From Chimonanthus salicifolius (lineage: Eukaryota; Streptophyta; Magnoliopsida; Laurales; Calycanthaceae): a DNA stretch of 64,000 nt. A program made the position numbers and the translations under genes. This document shows positions 35,901 through 43,210 of this stretch, piece after piece. The stretch's first letter is position 1. Each line of letters opens with the position of its first letter. The DNA lies in the NCBI GenBank assembly GCA_013350335.1, contig CM023536.1:41176314-41240313 (forward strand). The letters are read 5' to 3'. The notes under the pieces were generated by a model that ran no database searches, was not told the DNA's origin, and was given only the letters and a program-made list of their open reading frames with translations.

Positions 35901-38805
35901 GGTCCCACCCTCTTGACATGTCTTGCCAGAGAGCACTTATGTGTTTTAGTCTGGGCATCTATCAAACCTATATATAGAGACAGGTTCACCCACACGATGT
36001 TGAGCATTGTGCAGGTGAGCCTGTGGGCCTTTTGTGTGGCATCCAAGAGGTGGGGTTGGGTCCATTTGAAAGGGTTTTTTTTTTCTATTAGGTTTCTCAT
36101 AAAAAAAAATCAGGACCATTGACCATTGGATTTAAAAAAAAATTATGATTTTCAGGAGTCCAAAAATCATGGAAGAAATGGGGGCAATTTTGCATGGATT
36201 TCAATCCAATGGTGAGATCAACCTAGAATGTGTTCAAATTGGGTAGGGATCCAATTCACAAAGTAGGGTAGGGTGTGAGGGGAGGTCTAAAAATTGTCGC
36301 CCATGGGTGATGTCGCGTTTGCACTCGTTATGCCGCACTCTTCGTGAGACCATTTATGTTGTTTGTGATGGGTCTATTAACAAGGTCTAAGCTTGAACTT
36401 GTGGCCTAATAAAAAATCATCTTGATTGCATACATGAAGTCATTGTTTTCAAAGATGTGAAAATTTCGTGGTTAAAATCGTGATCAAAAGTTTTAGGGCC
36501 TAGAAAACATAGCTTGATCGATCCAATTAAGATGATTTTTGTGGTCCACAAGTTCAAGTTGGGCATTTTCAATGGACCCATCACCATCATAGTACATGAG
36601 CTTTACATAGGTGGACTCATGGAGAATGCATTGTAAGGAGGGGTCCTAGATCATGAAATAATAAAATTCTGATTGGTCATGAACTCTAAATTTAATATGC
36701 ATGATCTAAGCTCTGCTTTCTTATCCTTTAAATGTTATATTTAGTTACACTTTTGCACCTACTGAACACTAAGTACTTGTTACTTTTCCATGCTGACTAG
36801 AGATTTACTTGAATAGGTGAGCTCAGTTGGAGTTACTGGTGCACGTGCATCTGTAAATGCAAGAGTTCAATCTCTTCTGCAGGAAATTAAAGAAGTGAGT
36901 CCTCTGTATCTATTCATCTTCCACATCATGTTTTTGTGTCTTAATGCAGTTTACACGTTTTTGTGAAGGTAAATGTGACATTTTCAATTATATACAAAGG
37001 TCTTCATCATTAAGCATGTTCTGTAATATTTATGAACCTTTAGAACGATTTTATTCGTAAATGTTTTTTTTTTTAATATTTCACAGTTTGTTTTCTGCAG
37101 ACATGAATCTATTTTAAATTCTGACATGGTATTACAACTTTTTTTTAGTTTCAATAATCTCTGATGGAAGCAAGATTTGTTCTGAGAGGATCCTCATCAG
37201 TTACTAGGGTTATTACATGGCATGGTTAAAATGAGAATTTTTTATCTTTTGGTCAGTAACAGAATGGATTCTTTATATATGATAAAATGTGAAGGGTTTT
37301 ATACCCTATTCTGGGCCACCTTTGCTCTTGTTATTCTTTCTTTTTAATTAATGCAGTTACCTTTAAAAAAAAAAAAGGGTTTTATACCCTGTAAGAGCTA
37401 CATGGTCGAGCTACATAATCTGCAATGCATTATCATCATCATTGTCATCGAATCATTATCCATTATGTTTGGAGTTTTGAGTATCCCAGTAATACTTTTC
37501 ACTTGGTCCTGTTAAAAATCATGTTCTCCATCATCCTACAATCTCGTGTTCTCGTCTCATTGATCCAAGTCTCTAATGGTCTCTAGGCTTTCCCCAATCA
37601 CAAATCACGTGTATATTGGGACAAAGTGCATTTATTGGGAAGCAAAATATAACAATAGATTGAAGATCTGCTCTAAATGCAAGTCCATCTACAAATGAAG
37701 ATGTCTGTATCTGAGAAAAAGTGTCAAGTACAATGGCTATGCTCCTTTCAGATCAAGTTACATGCTAATCAATCACCTTAATTATGCTAATCAAATCTCA
37801 AATCAACCACTAAAACAATCCCCTACAAACTATACAGATAATTCAAATGTGCTGCTGGTATGTCATTTTTTATGTAGTCCACTCAGTGGTTAAAATATTT
37901 TGAATTGTGATTTGTATCTTACTATTCTGTGTAACTTTTACAAAACAAAAAGGATTTCAATCTAATGCCTGATTCCCAACTTTTGAGAACCTTAAAAAAC
38001 TGGGAATTTTTTTATAAGTTGTCTCAGAGTTTTACTTATATCTGAATTTTCCTTTATGTTATGGTTCAATTTAATTTTCAAAATGTTGCTCTTAAAAACT
38101 ATACATGATCACATGTAGTTATTTAGTCTATATCCACGAGTCTCCTTTTGTAATCTTGAACATAATTTACATTACGATACTCATTGTTTTATTTCTCAAT
38201 TTTATTTGATGGTTTGAATAACAAGTGCATGAATTTCATTATCTTTTTTTGGAACTTTTTCAAAGTTTTTAAAATATTTTCCTTTTGAGTAAATCAGAAA
38301 CATCCTACCATTTATGATTTTGATACAATTTGATGCATAGAGCGATTTACATTATGATTCTGATTTTCTAAATTTTGCTAACTCTACTGCAGTATAATAA
38401 ACTGGTACTCTTTACTTAATGATAATGCTCTGCAGGATAAAATACTCTTGCGTGCCTTGATTTCTCAACCTTACAGACTAACTGCTAATCTTTTCTCTGC
38501 ATCTTTGCAGGCCACAAATAAACCTGTTGCTGTGGGCTTTGGCATATCAACACCAGAGCATGTCAAACAGGTTGCTTAGTTATATCTGAAGCTCAACGTA
38601 TTAATTTGAAGCTTCAAAATTTTAAACGCAGATTAATCAACAGTCTCATTATCTGCTTCTGATCTTGCAGGTATCAGGATGGGGAGCTGATGGCGTCATT
38701 GTCGGCAGTGCAATGATGAAGGTATTAGGGGAAGCGAAATCTTCTGAGGATGGTTTGAAGAATCTTGAGGTCTTCACCAAGTCCTTGAAGGCTGCATTAC
38801 CTTGA
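8003..38805 (+). CDS. TSA1: Tryptophan synthase alpha subunit, plastid-targeted, nine exons
   Basis: The product cleaves indole-3-glycerol phosphate to indole and glyceraldehyde-3-phosphate, normally in the plastid and with the beta subunit. Exons are 8003-8185, 11061-11207, 11287-11352, 15038-15146, 15483-15559, 21465-21542, 36817-36894, 38511-38570 and 38671-38805. They join to 310 codons, about the length of Arabidopsis TSA. Introns are all GT-AG and phase 0, except intron 4 (phase 1). Residues 1-37 are a Ser/Arg-rich transit peptide. The TIM barrel follows, with [10 protein letters not shown], the catalytic Glu of IIELG (residue 94), Asp of LADGP (105), Tyr of [19 protein letters not shown] and VIVGSAM. 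Residue 102 is Ala where the loop is normally SDPLADGP. The start at 8003 gives the usual MAxA-type transit peptide; an in-frame ATG at 7916 would add 29 residues. A stand-alone indole synthase (BX1/IGL type) cannot be excluded from sequence alone. Confidence 0.93.
8271..9050. repeat. Degenerate ~200-230 bp tandem repeat in TSA intron 1
   Basis: A phrase around (G/C)ATTAATGGGCATTT, then TTGGGTTTTGGGT, a GGGAGATTTGAA block and GGTTTCAAGAAAACAA-like text recurs with starts near 8271, 8499, 8700 and 8899. Copies are T-rich and only partly alike. Open frames here are low-complexity and not coding. Confidence 0.6.
9690..10560 (-). pseudogene. LINE (L1-type) reverse transcriptase fragment in TSA intron 1
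   Basis: Minus-strand frames 10546-10127, 10178-9972 and 9903-9691 give, in order, the RT palm-to-thumb end of plant L1 ORF2: [38 protein letters not shown], then MNLPIYY and a later TWWRLEQGG / KKGD region. The catalytic FADDT box reads FVYNT, so it is inactive. Frames are broken between the three pieces. Neither the 5' end nor the 3' tail is present, so this is an internal remnant. Confidence 0.85.
10561..11060. other. Remaining part of TSA intron 1
   Basis: AT-rich intron sequence with T-tracts near 10710. No gene is seen. The stretch from about 10740 (TGTTAATGTTGTGGGACTCG) to the TTTATACCGATG and CTCTCTTTG text near 10900 could be an old LTR, but I could not find its mate or a target duplication. 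Confidence 0.4.
11061..11207 (+). CDS. TSA1: TSA exon 2: catalytic Glu and Asp loop
   Basis: 49 codons (residues 62-110) from [13 protein letters not shown] to LADGPVIQ. The catalytic Glu codon is 11157-11159 and the catalytic Asp codon 11190-11192. The codon at 11181-11183 is GCG (Ala) where the family has Pro. Acceptor CCTAG, donor GTTTGA. Confidence 0.92.
11287..11352 (+). CDS. TSA1: TSA exon 3
   Basis: 22 codons starting [10 protein letters not shown] and ending MLKE. Acceptor TTACAG, donor GTAATT. It is separated from exon 2 by only 79 bases. Confidence 0.9.
11353..12280. other. First part of TSA intron 3, nothing recognised
   Basis: Ordinary AT-rich intron DNA. I see no repeat, RNA gene or coding remnant. 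A minus-strand open stretch at 11665-11976 has no recognisable domain. Confidence 0.5.
12282..13190 (-). pseudogene. LINE ORF2 C-terminal/RNase H fragment with 3' tail in TSA intron 3
   Basis: On the minus strand, 13124-12885 gives [16 protein letters not shown], 12834-12646 gives [19 protein letters not shown], and 12734-12309 gives [19 protein letters not shown] and [12 protein letters not shown]. This is the RNase H-like domain that ends plant L1-type ORF2. The Asp and Glu residues of RNase H are visible but the frames are shifted against each other. A T-run at about 12282-12288 on the + strand is the A-tail of the element, so the 3' end is intact and the 5' part is truncated. Confidence 0.85.
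13191..15037. other. Rest of TSA intron 3
   Basis: No confident gene. The segment 14040-14110 (TTATATAAACCCCTCTCTC, then CCGATAAATGAAATAAAATTG) resembles the transcribed end of an LTR or a promoter leader, but no mate was found. Otherwise it is AT-rich intron DNA. Confidence 0.4.
15038..15146 (+). CDS. TSA1: TSA exon 4
   Basis: Encodes [19 protein letters not shown] and on to DVGIH plus the first base of a Gly codon (phase 1). SYYNPIL is a strongly conserved strand of the barrel. Acceptor TTGCAG, donor GTAATT. Confidence 0.9.
15483..15559 (+). CDS. TSA1: TSA exon 5
   Basis: Completes the Gly codon and encodes [11 protein letters not shown] to KNKIEL. The conserved [10 protein letters not shown] loop is intact. 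Donor GTAGAT. Confidence 0.9.
15560..16280. other. First part of TSA intron 5
   Basis: Intron sequence with an A-tract at about 15860. No recognisable element before the inverted LINE segment. Confidence 0.45.
17251..17350 (+). mobile_element. 60-bp retroposed scrap with 20-bp target duplication
   Basis: The 20-mer AAAGTCCTAGCTGCTAGATA at 17251-17270 is repeated with two changes at 17331-17350. Between them, 60 bp ending in CTCAAAAAAAC interrupts the LINE frame. A long target duplication plus an A-rich 3' end is what L1-mediated insertion of a severely truncated RNA would leave. Confidence 0.7.
17702..18294 (-). mobile_element. Complete TRIM element inserted in the LINE
   Basis: LTRs are at 17702-17939 and 18042-18294. 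Both hold GGGGCCCATACA, GGCAATGTGGG and CTCTCCATGGCCAAACTC. The ~100-bp internal segment carries a reverse-complemented primer site GCTCTAACACCA (18028-18039) two bases from the right LTR. A purine tract (complement of CCCACCCCCTTTGG) sits by the left LTR, so the element is on the minus strand. The pentamer GAGCT flanks it at 17697-17701 and 18295-18299. The outer right terminus has drifted from CA to TG. It has no coding capacity. Confidence 0.85.
18543..18827. mobile_element. Solo TRIM-type LTR (285 bp) inserted in the LINE
   Basis: It starts TGTAACGACCCTGC and ends GCGAGCCATCACA, with GGTTT on both sides (18538-18542 and 18828-18832). Text such as CACAATATTGTCC and the GGCGATATGGGATTC block is related to the LTRs at 17702-18294, so it is a member of the same or a sister family. 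It splits the LINE frame between KRV and LNPGEDLQ. Confidence 0.85.
19297..19802 (+). repeat. 253-bp tandem duplication of the LINE RNase H region
   Basis: The phrase ATTCAATGTAGACGGGGC begins at 19301 and again at 19554. Both copies run through GTGTCATAGGAGAGAAATGACCT with only a handful of differences. The duplication is much younger than the decay of the surrounding LINE. Confidence 0.9.
20201..21464. other. Last part of TSA intron 5
   Basis: Intron sequence containing two copies of GAGCAATCCTTGGA (about 20239 and 20295). It also holds a short open stretch near 21280-21340 whose translation ([20 protein letters not shown]) looks protein-like but which I cannot assign to a family. No transposon boundary was recognised. 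Confidence 0.4.
21465..21542 (+). CDS. TSA1: TSA exon 6
   Basis: 26 codons, [13 protein letters not shown] to DGFVYL, containing the TTPTTP strand and the substrate-site Tyr. The acceptor TTTGAAG has a weak pyrimidine tract. Donor GTAAGT. Confidence 0.9.
22015..22196 (-). pseudogene. rrn26: Nuclear fragment of mitochondrial 26S rRNA (NUMT)
   Basis: The minus strand reads GTACGTGAGTTGGGTTTAGA, then ACGTCGTGAGACAG, CCTATCTACCATTG, TTAAAGGGAGAACT, GAGGAGCCAACCCT, GGTTGGGCCAACTTATGGTG and TTGTTATGCCAATAGCAG. This is the universally conserved sarcin-loop end of bacterial-type large rRNA, in the version found in plant mitochondria. Substitutions in the conserved loop (AATACCAGAGGA for AGTACGAGAGGA) show it is not functional. 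The C-rich segment 21760-22014 may belong to the same transfer but I do not recognise it. Confidence 0.85.
22200..24660. other. TSA intron 6, left part
   Basis: Mostly unassigned intron DNA. A perfect 20-bp direct repeat GGTCACATTGTTAATAACCT sits at 23101-23140. The stretch 23640-24640 has an even, organelle-like texture on its minus strand and may also be transferred organelle DNA, but I cannot name a gene in it. Confidence 0.35.
24664..24947 (-). repeat. 3' LTR of the outer Copia element
   Basis: 284 bp, matching the start of the LTR at 35827 (GAATGTAAAAA, GAGAGGAAA, AATGAAG, GACAAAAG, TGAGAGAAATTAT). The adjoining CTTTCCCTCAAGC is the complement of a purine tract, which fixes this as the 3' LTR on the minus strand. 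Confidence 0.8.
24836..26040 (-). pseudogene. Outer Copia RT/RNase H remnant
   Basis: Frames 25938-25744, 25740-25390, 25618-25262 and 25066-24836 (minus) carry the end of Copia pol: [66 protein letters not shown] and [11 protein letters not shown]. The YVDD box is intact, but at least two frameshifts and stops separate the pieces. Upstream, [17 protein letters not shown] lies near 26000. Confidence 0.85.
26045..27115. mobile_element. Secondary insertion in the outer Copia RT
   Basis: The RT frame is interrupted between the PPxGF-like region (about 27150) and GKVCRLKKA (about 26030). Within the insert, 26322-26449 matches the last ~125 bp of the inner Copia LTR (AATAGAGTATGAGGAGCC to GTCTCACAACA). 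This points to a fragment of a related LTR element. Boundaries are approximate and no coding sequence is seen. Confidence 0.55.
26877..26935. repeat. (GA)n microsatellite, about 29 repeats
   Basis: An uninterrupted GA run of 59 bases. Reading frames over it (poly Ser-Leu) are artefacts. A perfect run this long is expected to be length-variable. Confidence 0.95.
27566..28971 (-). pseudogene. Inner Copia RT and RNase H, inactive
   Basis: Pol pieces on the minus strand: [19 protein letters not shown] and [12 protein letters not shown] near 28900-28850, [11 protein letters not shown] near 28640, VVYVNDIVI at about 28525-28500, [18 protein letters not shown], then a single 195-residue frame 28153-27566 with [48 protein letters not shown] and DIFTKSV. 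The RT catalytic YVDD box reads YVND (codon 28509-28511), so it could not polymerise even if the frames were joined. The RNase H end is the best preserved part. Confidence 0.9.
28964..30072 (-). pseudogene. Inner Copia integrase core and C-terminus
   Basis: Frame 30072-29695 carries [16 protein letters not shown] text and LRSDNGG, two catalytic Asp positions of the integrase core. Frame 29698-28964 has [32 protein letters not shown] and the [18 protein letters not shown] start of RT. The frames overlap by a shift, and the region with the third catalytic acid (the usual GVAERKN phrase) is frame-shifted near 29800. Confidence 0.85.
30000..31680 (-). pseudogene. Inner Copia gag and protease
   Basis: Gag begins at 31680 ([12 protein letters not shown]) with [19 protein letters not shown], then is broken by stops. 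A CCHC zinc knuckle (CxxC-KMTNH-xxxxC) lies near 30880. Frame 30872-30000 contains the aspartic protease motif DSGATDHM and the GAG-pre-integrase signature [12 protein letters not shown]. The protease motif is intact, unlike that of the outer element. Confidence 0.87.
32805..35826 (-). pseudogene. Outer Copia gag-protease-integrase remnant
   Basis: Minus-strand pieces: 34689-34282 with [12 protein letters not shown], 34418-34119 with [16 protein letters not shown], 33925-33534 with [19 protein letters not shown] and [20 protein letters not shown], and 33198-32995 with [20 protein letters not shown]. The protease Gly-to-Arg change (DSR for DSG) and many frame breaks show long decay. The region 34690-35826 is an untranslated or eroded leader/gag with no clear frame. 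Confidence 0.8.
35897..36816. other. End of TSA intron 6 with inverted-repeat hairpin
   Basis: After the truncated Copia LTR the sequence is non-coding. Arms at 36367-36428 and 36522-36582 are imperfect inverted repeats about 60 bp long (GATGGGTCTATT, CTTGAACTTGTGG, AAAATCATCTTGATTG against their complements). The similarity fades outward to about 36340 and 36635. This is a MITE-like fold-back; no target duplication was identified. Confidence 0.6.
36817..36894 (+). CDS. TSA1: TSA exon 7
   Basis: 26 codons, [10 protein letters not shown] to LLQEIKE, with the phosphate-side GVTGAR motif. It lies 15.3 kb beyond exon 6. Acceptor GAATAG, donor GTGAGT. Confidence 0.92.
36895..38510. other. TSA intron 7, nothing recognised
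   Basis: 1.6 kb of AT-rich intron with several homopolymer tracts. No transposon, RNA gene or coding remnant was seen. Confidence 0.5.
38511..38570 (+). CDS. TSA1: TSA exon 8
   Basis: 20 codons, [20 protein letters not shown], carrying the phosphate-binding GFGIS loop. Acceptor TTGCAG, donor GTTGCT. Confidence 0.92.
38671..38805 (+). CDS. TSA1: TSA exon 9 with stop codon
   Basis: 44 codons from [15 protein letters not shown] to KAALP and a TGA stop at 38803-38805. VIVGSAM is the second phosphate-binding loop. An AATAAG hexamer at about 38835 is a weak candidate polyadenylation signal. Confidence 0.92.
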   Translation, partial: VSGWGADGVIVGSAMMKVLGEAKSSEDGLKNLEVFTKSLKAALP

Positions 38806-41400
38806 GCCCAGTTTTATGACACCGTAAGTTCATAATAAGGCGCATTTACCTGTCTTTACCTTATCAAAAACAGCAATAGCTGAAAAGAATGAAGCATTGT
38901 TGTGAGCCATGTCTTCATTGTTCCAACTGTTCCTTTATGGTTAAATTCAAGACAAGGTCTTTGCAGACTTGAATGTCTAATTTATTTTGAACCGAGTTCA
39001 TTCATGCCATGGTGCAATTGACAAGAGCCTACCATGGCAAAATCTGAAGAATTTCAGCCAAGTAGTTATGGGGAAAATCTTAAGTTCAACAGTAAAATCG
39101 AAACAAAACTTGACTCGCGAAGGAATTTTAATTCGGCTCAAAACTCACCTCAGTATGGATTTACAATCGAATTTTAGTCACGTAGGCTTCAATTGAACTC
39201 TTGAAAATTAAAATTTTCAATAAAAATGAATGTAAAAATCAACTCAGGAGGCGAGGAAGCCTTTTTCCAATCAAGATTTTCTAGAAAGTTTAAATCGCTC
39301 TCCTTTAGACATGTATTCTTGTTACATCATAGTTATATAATTTTTAGAATTAAAAATAAAAGAAAAATTCAAAAACTCACCAAGTAGCTGGTGCCCAAGG
39401 ATTGCATAGATTTTCTTTCATTTTTCAAATTTCTTGCTGTTTAAGGAATGGTGTGAAAAGAATCTAGTGACAATGATTTAGGTGGTGGAAACACAATTCC
39501 ATCAGAACTTAAGTTTCTAGAATTGGAATCTATTGAGCCAAAACTAATTCAAATTGAAGAAATATGAAATGAGTCCAACCCATGTCTACTCAAGATGAGC
39601 CACTTGTTTTAGCATTTTGGCCCAAAAAACTCTGTAAAGGGCCTCTCTTTCTCCAATAAAAAATTGTATAAAATGGGACGCTAATTGTATTGACTCTCTC
39701 ACTGGTTGTCATAGATTACATCAAATTGTCTTTCTCCTTATTAGGGTAATTTCAATCGATAACGAAACTATTTTACCTTGATTGAGGCAATTAAAGTTCA
39801 CAGGTGGCATTGGCCATGGTCCAGAACTTAAGTTTTAGCAGTAGAGCAAACAACCACTGATGGCTTTTTACTTCTCTAGTTCACGAGGTTGTCATCGACA
39901 ATGTATGATAGTTTGTAGTGGACCAATGATGATCCTATGAGTTAGTTTAGTCAACATCAGAAAACGCATGAATATGCAAAAAGCAATGAGGAAAATACAA
40001 TATTCATTTTCCAAGAGATTGGAAAATTTGAACCTTGAAGGTTAGCTTGATGGTCATATTTCCACCTTTGTATTTAGGAAGTCTTGGAATTAAGTTCTAC
40101 TCTCCATAGTTTGTACTCAGAGTATACAGATAGGAGGTTTACATATGTCTCAAGGATTAGTCAAGTGGGACGCCTGGCTAAGTCAGGTGGAACCATGGAT
40201 AACTGTGGTCTTAAAAAAAAACAAGATTGGAAAATTTGGGAGTCGTTCGATTTCTACTCCATTCCAAATGGTCACTTCATTTGACATAAATTTATAAATT
40301 GACGAACAAGTTTGTGACAACATGAGATATATTTGCAGGAGCGATTGTAAGAAAAAAATACCTTTTTTACAATTATTTTTATAGAAACATGGGCTTGGAA
40401 GAAGATCACCCATAGTATTTAACAAGTTCTGATTTTGCTCAAGGTGGTATCAATAGGTTAGGTTTGTATCGAAAGATTGCTACTATTATGAAGTAGATCT
40501 AAGATTGCTAGTATTATGTAGTACTGTGGTGTATTTACATTGTTAGAGAGTGATGCAAGATTGCTAGCATTATGAAGTAGATCCGCGATGTATTTACAAG
40601 ATCACACTGGAGTGATCCTTGAAGGTAGTAATAGCAGCAAAAACATTTCTTGATCACAATTTCACCAATTTAGACACACTGAATAATCATACTAATGTCG
40701 CTTAACTTCAAAGTAAACACAAAGAAGGTTCGGCCACAAGTATAAATTCAGCCAAAGGCTTCAATTGGATGATTGGAGGTTAAGTCCAATTTGAAACTGA
40801 AAATAAAAATGAAAATTTTGCCCTTCTAATAAATCAAAGTGAGCAAAGGAAATTGAAATCGGCTACCTAATCACTAATCTCAAAGTGACCCAATTTTATA
40901 TGGGATTCTGAAAATCGATTAGAGAAACCAATGCAATTTCACTCACAAGAAAATAACAAAGACCCTACGTTTCAATTTAATTTCACATAAAATAATTGTG
41001 CTTTAATTAATTGCGAAATGTCACCATAAATTTGAATTCAAAATGATATTAATAAAAAAATTGCAAGCAATTATTAGTTAAAATAAAATTAATTTGTTAA
41101 AATTAAATCAAAATAAAACTCACCAAGATTGGAATTCAATCTATCCTAGCCACGTACACCTTTTACATTCCTTTCTCTAGTTTTCCATTTTAAACTCAAC
41201 CATTGTCTGCTTGCTAAGTGGCATTCATGTAGACGACCAAAGTTGCTTTGATTTCATTGGAGATTATCCTTCCTCGTTGTAGGTGCCCATGCATTCTAAA
41301 GAGAGATTTTCTTCCATTTTGGTTGTAAGGAGATAGGATCCATGTGATATACATGGGGAGCTTTATCCCTTTCTTTGTGTCATCTTTTCCATCACTCATC
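38806..41400. other. 3' flank of TSA, no gene recognised
   Basis: The 3' UTR probably ends within the first few hundred bases. The rest is AT-rich. A small imperfect repeat of GATTGCTAGTATTATG(A/T)AGTA occurs at about 40477-40590 (three copies). Open frames here are short and featureless. Confidence 0.45.
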
Positions 41401-41410
41401 CTTGAGCTTA

Positions 41411-41768
41411 ATGTCACAAATATCAGATAATTTTCAAATTTATCATATTTTTATTTGCAAAAATCAGTATTGCATTAGTAACGTGTATTTATCGGTACTA
41501 CAGCAAATTTTCAATAAAATTGCATTAAAAATATGAGAAAGGATAATATTGCGATAATATCCTTATGAACTCCCAGTAAATAATCGATAACTTCTTTATT
41601 AAGATTTTTATTTTATTAATATTTTCATTTAATATATTTTTATTTTTTTAAGTATTAACCTTTCAGGAGATTTTCTCATTAATTTTTCGGGTAAAAAGGC
41701 TAGAATTTAAAATTAGTTCGATATTACCGATCGCCGTTAATATCCCGAGAATGCTATTTGTGACAATT
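41411..41768. mobile_element. 358-bp MULE-like MITE
   Basis: Ends are ATGTCACAAATA and TATTTGTGACAATT, an inverted repeat around TGTCACAAATA. Flanks CTTGAGCTTA (41401-41410) and CTTGAGCCTA (41769-41778) form a 10-bp target duplication with one change. The right end also holds TCCCGAGAATGCTATTTG, matching the TIR of the element at 5781-7363. Too small to encode a transposase. Confidence 0.75.
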
Positions 41769-42180
41769 CTTGAGCCTAGTTAATGGGCCATGAAATGCAG
41801 GCTTTAAAGGCTCAAAACATGTTAAACAATGCCCTAACCCATATATCCATCAAATGAACTCTTCATTTTGCATAATTAAACCCATATAGACTCTTAGAAA
41901 GGTCTCTCTTTCCACCATGAAATTTATCATGACAATTCAAGAGCCGGTTCCACAATTTTAGCTTACTTTTTTTTTATATTGGGCCTAATTCCACATACTT
42001 GATCCATCAGCTTCTATTTGAATAAATTTATGGGCTCTCTTAGAGATCTTGGCTTCATTTTCCTCGATAAAAACCTTAAAGAATTCCCAAGCCCATTTGT
42101 CAATCAAATCTTCAACTTGATCTTCAAAGCTTTTAAATTTTTTAATCGGGCCAGAGATGTACACATCGAATACTTTGTTG

Positions 42181-42563
42181 CAGGGGTGAAAAATTCACCC
42201 AGGCTGAGATATTGGCCGATATGCATATCGGCCGATAAATTTCTACTCTCCTCTTTAGTATTTTTTTTAAATATCGGTATTTTTTTTCTGAATTAAAAAA
42301 TAAATAAAAATTCCAAAAGAAAGCTGATTTTTTTTTTTAAAAAAAAATTGAAAACGATAATATCGGTCGATATTTTGAATATCAGCCGATATTGGTCTGA
42401 TATCTGCTGAGATATCAACTCGGGCCCACCACCGTTTTCATTTTTTTTTAAAAGGCCGATATCGGACCGATATATCGCTCATATCGGCCAATGTGATAAG
42501 GTTCTGAAAAACCGTATCATATCAGCTGATACAGTTTCGTATCGACCGATATCTTCACCCTTG
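42181..42563. mobile_element. 383-bp MITE rich in ATATCGGCCGATAT palindromes
   Basis: The left end CAGGGGTGAA and right end TTCACCCTTG are inverted repeats. Flanking 9-mers ACTTTGTTG (42172-42180) and CTTTTGTTG (42564-42572) match at 7 of 9 sites, fitting a Mutator-like target duplication. The interior consists largely of repeated ATATCGGCCGATA and GATATCGG phrases and could fold on itself extensively. No reading frame. Confidence 0.75.
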
Positions 42564-42589
42564 CTTTTGTTGCTTTCACTGGAAAAAAA

Positions 42590-42900
42590 AAAGGGGGTAA
42601 TCTATACTGCATTTGCCAAAGTCATAAAAAAAAAAAAGCCACACTAGATTTTGCAATCCATGCTCCGGGTTACTGTTTTAGGCTATTAAGTGCTTTGTGG
42701 AGTCTAAAAACCTTTCCTTCCTGGTCGTCAAAATCTAAGAAGTATGTAATCTCGTCATGAAAATCTTCATGTAGAAATATTTTTTACAGCCAATTGATGT
42801 AAAGGGCAATGAAGATTAGCAGCAACATAAATGATAATACCAACTAAATTAAACTTGATAAGTAGTGCAAAAGTTTCTTTGTGACAATGGCATCAATGTA
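42590..42900 (-). pseudogene. Copia reverse transcriptase scrap
   Basis: The minus strand reads, with drift, LAVKNIFLHEDFHDEI, then DDQEGKVFRLHKALNSLKQ. These match the Copia RT phrases LDVKNAFLHGDL and [15 protein letters not shown]. Stops and substitutions are frequent, and no LTR can be tied to it. Confidence 0.7.
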
Positions 42901-43210
42901 ATTTTTTGAATCTCTAAATTTTGTAATCATAAAAGTTAAAAGACATGATTTGATTGATTTTATCAATATAATTTAAATAGGCCACGTACTCAAGCAATGG
43001 CCTATCTAGGGGATCCTCATCACTTCATTTAGTGGATCTTATGTTTAGATACACACAACCAAATGTGATGGGGTCATCATATATTAAAAACTACTCTTAA
43101 ATAAATTGGACTAACAATAACCACAAACTTCATGCAAGTGATACTAGTCAAAATACTTAATAGTAGATCTTCACAAATTTTTGAACAATTTTTTAAATTT
43201 TCATGTAGCA

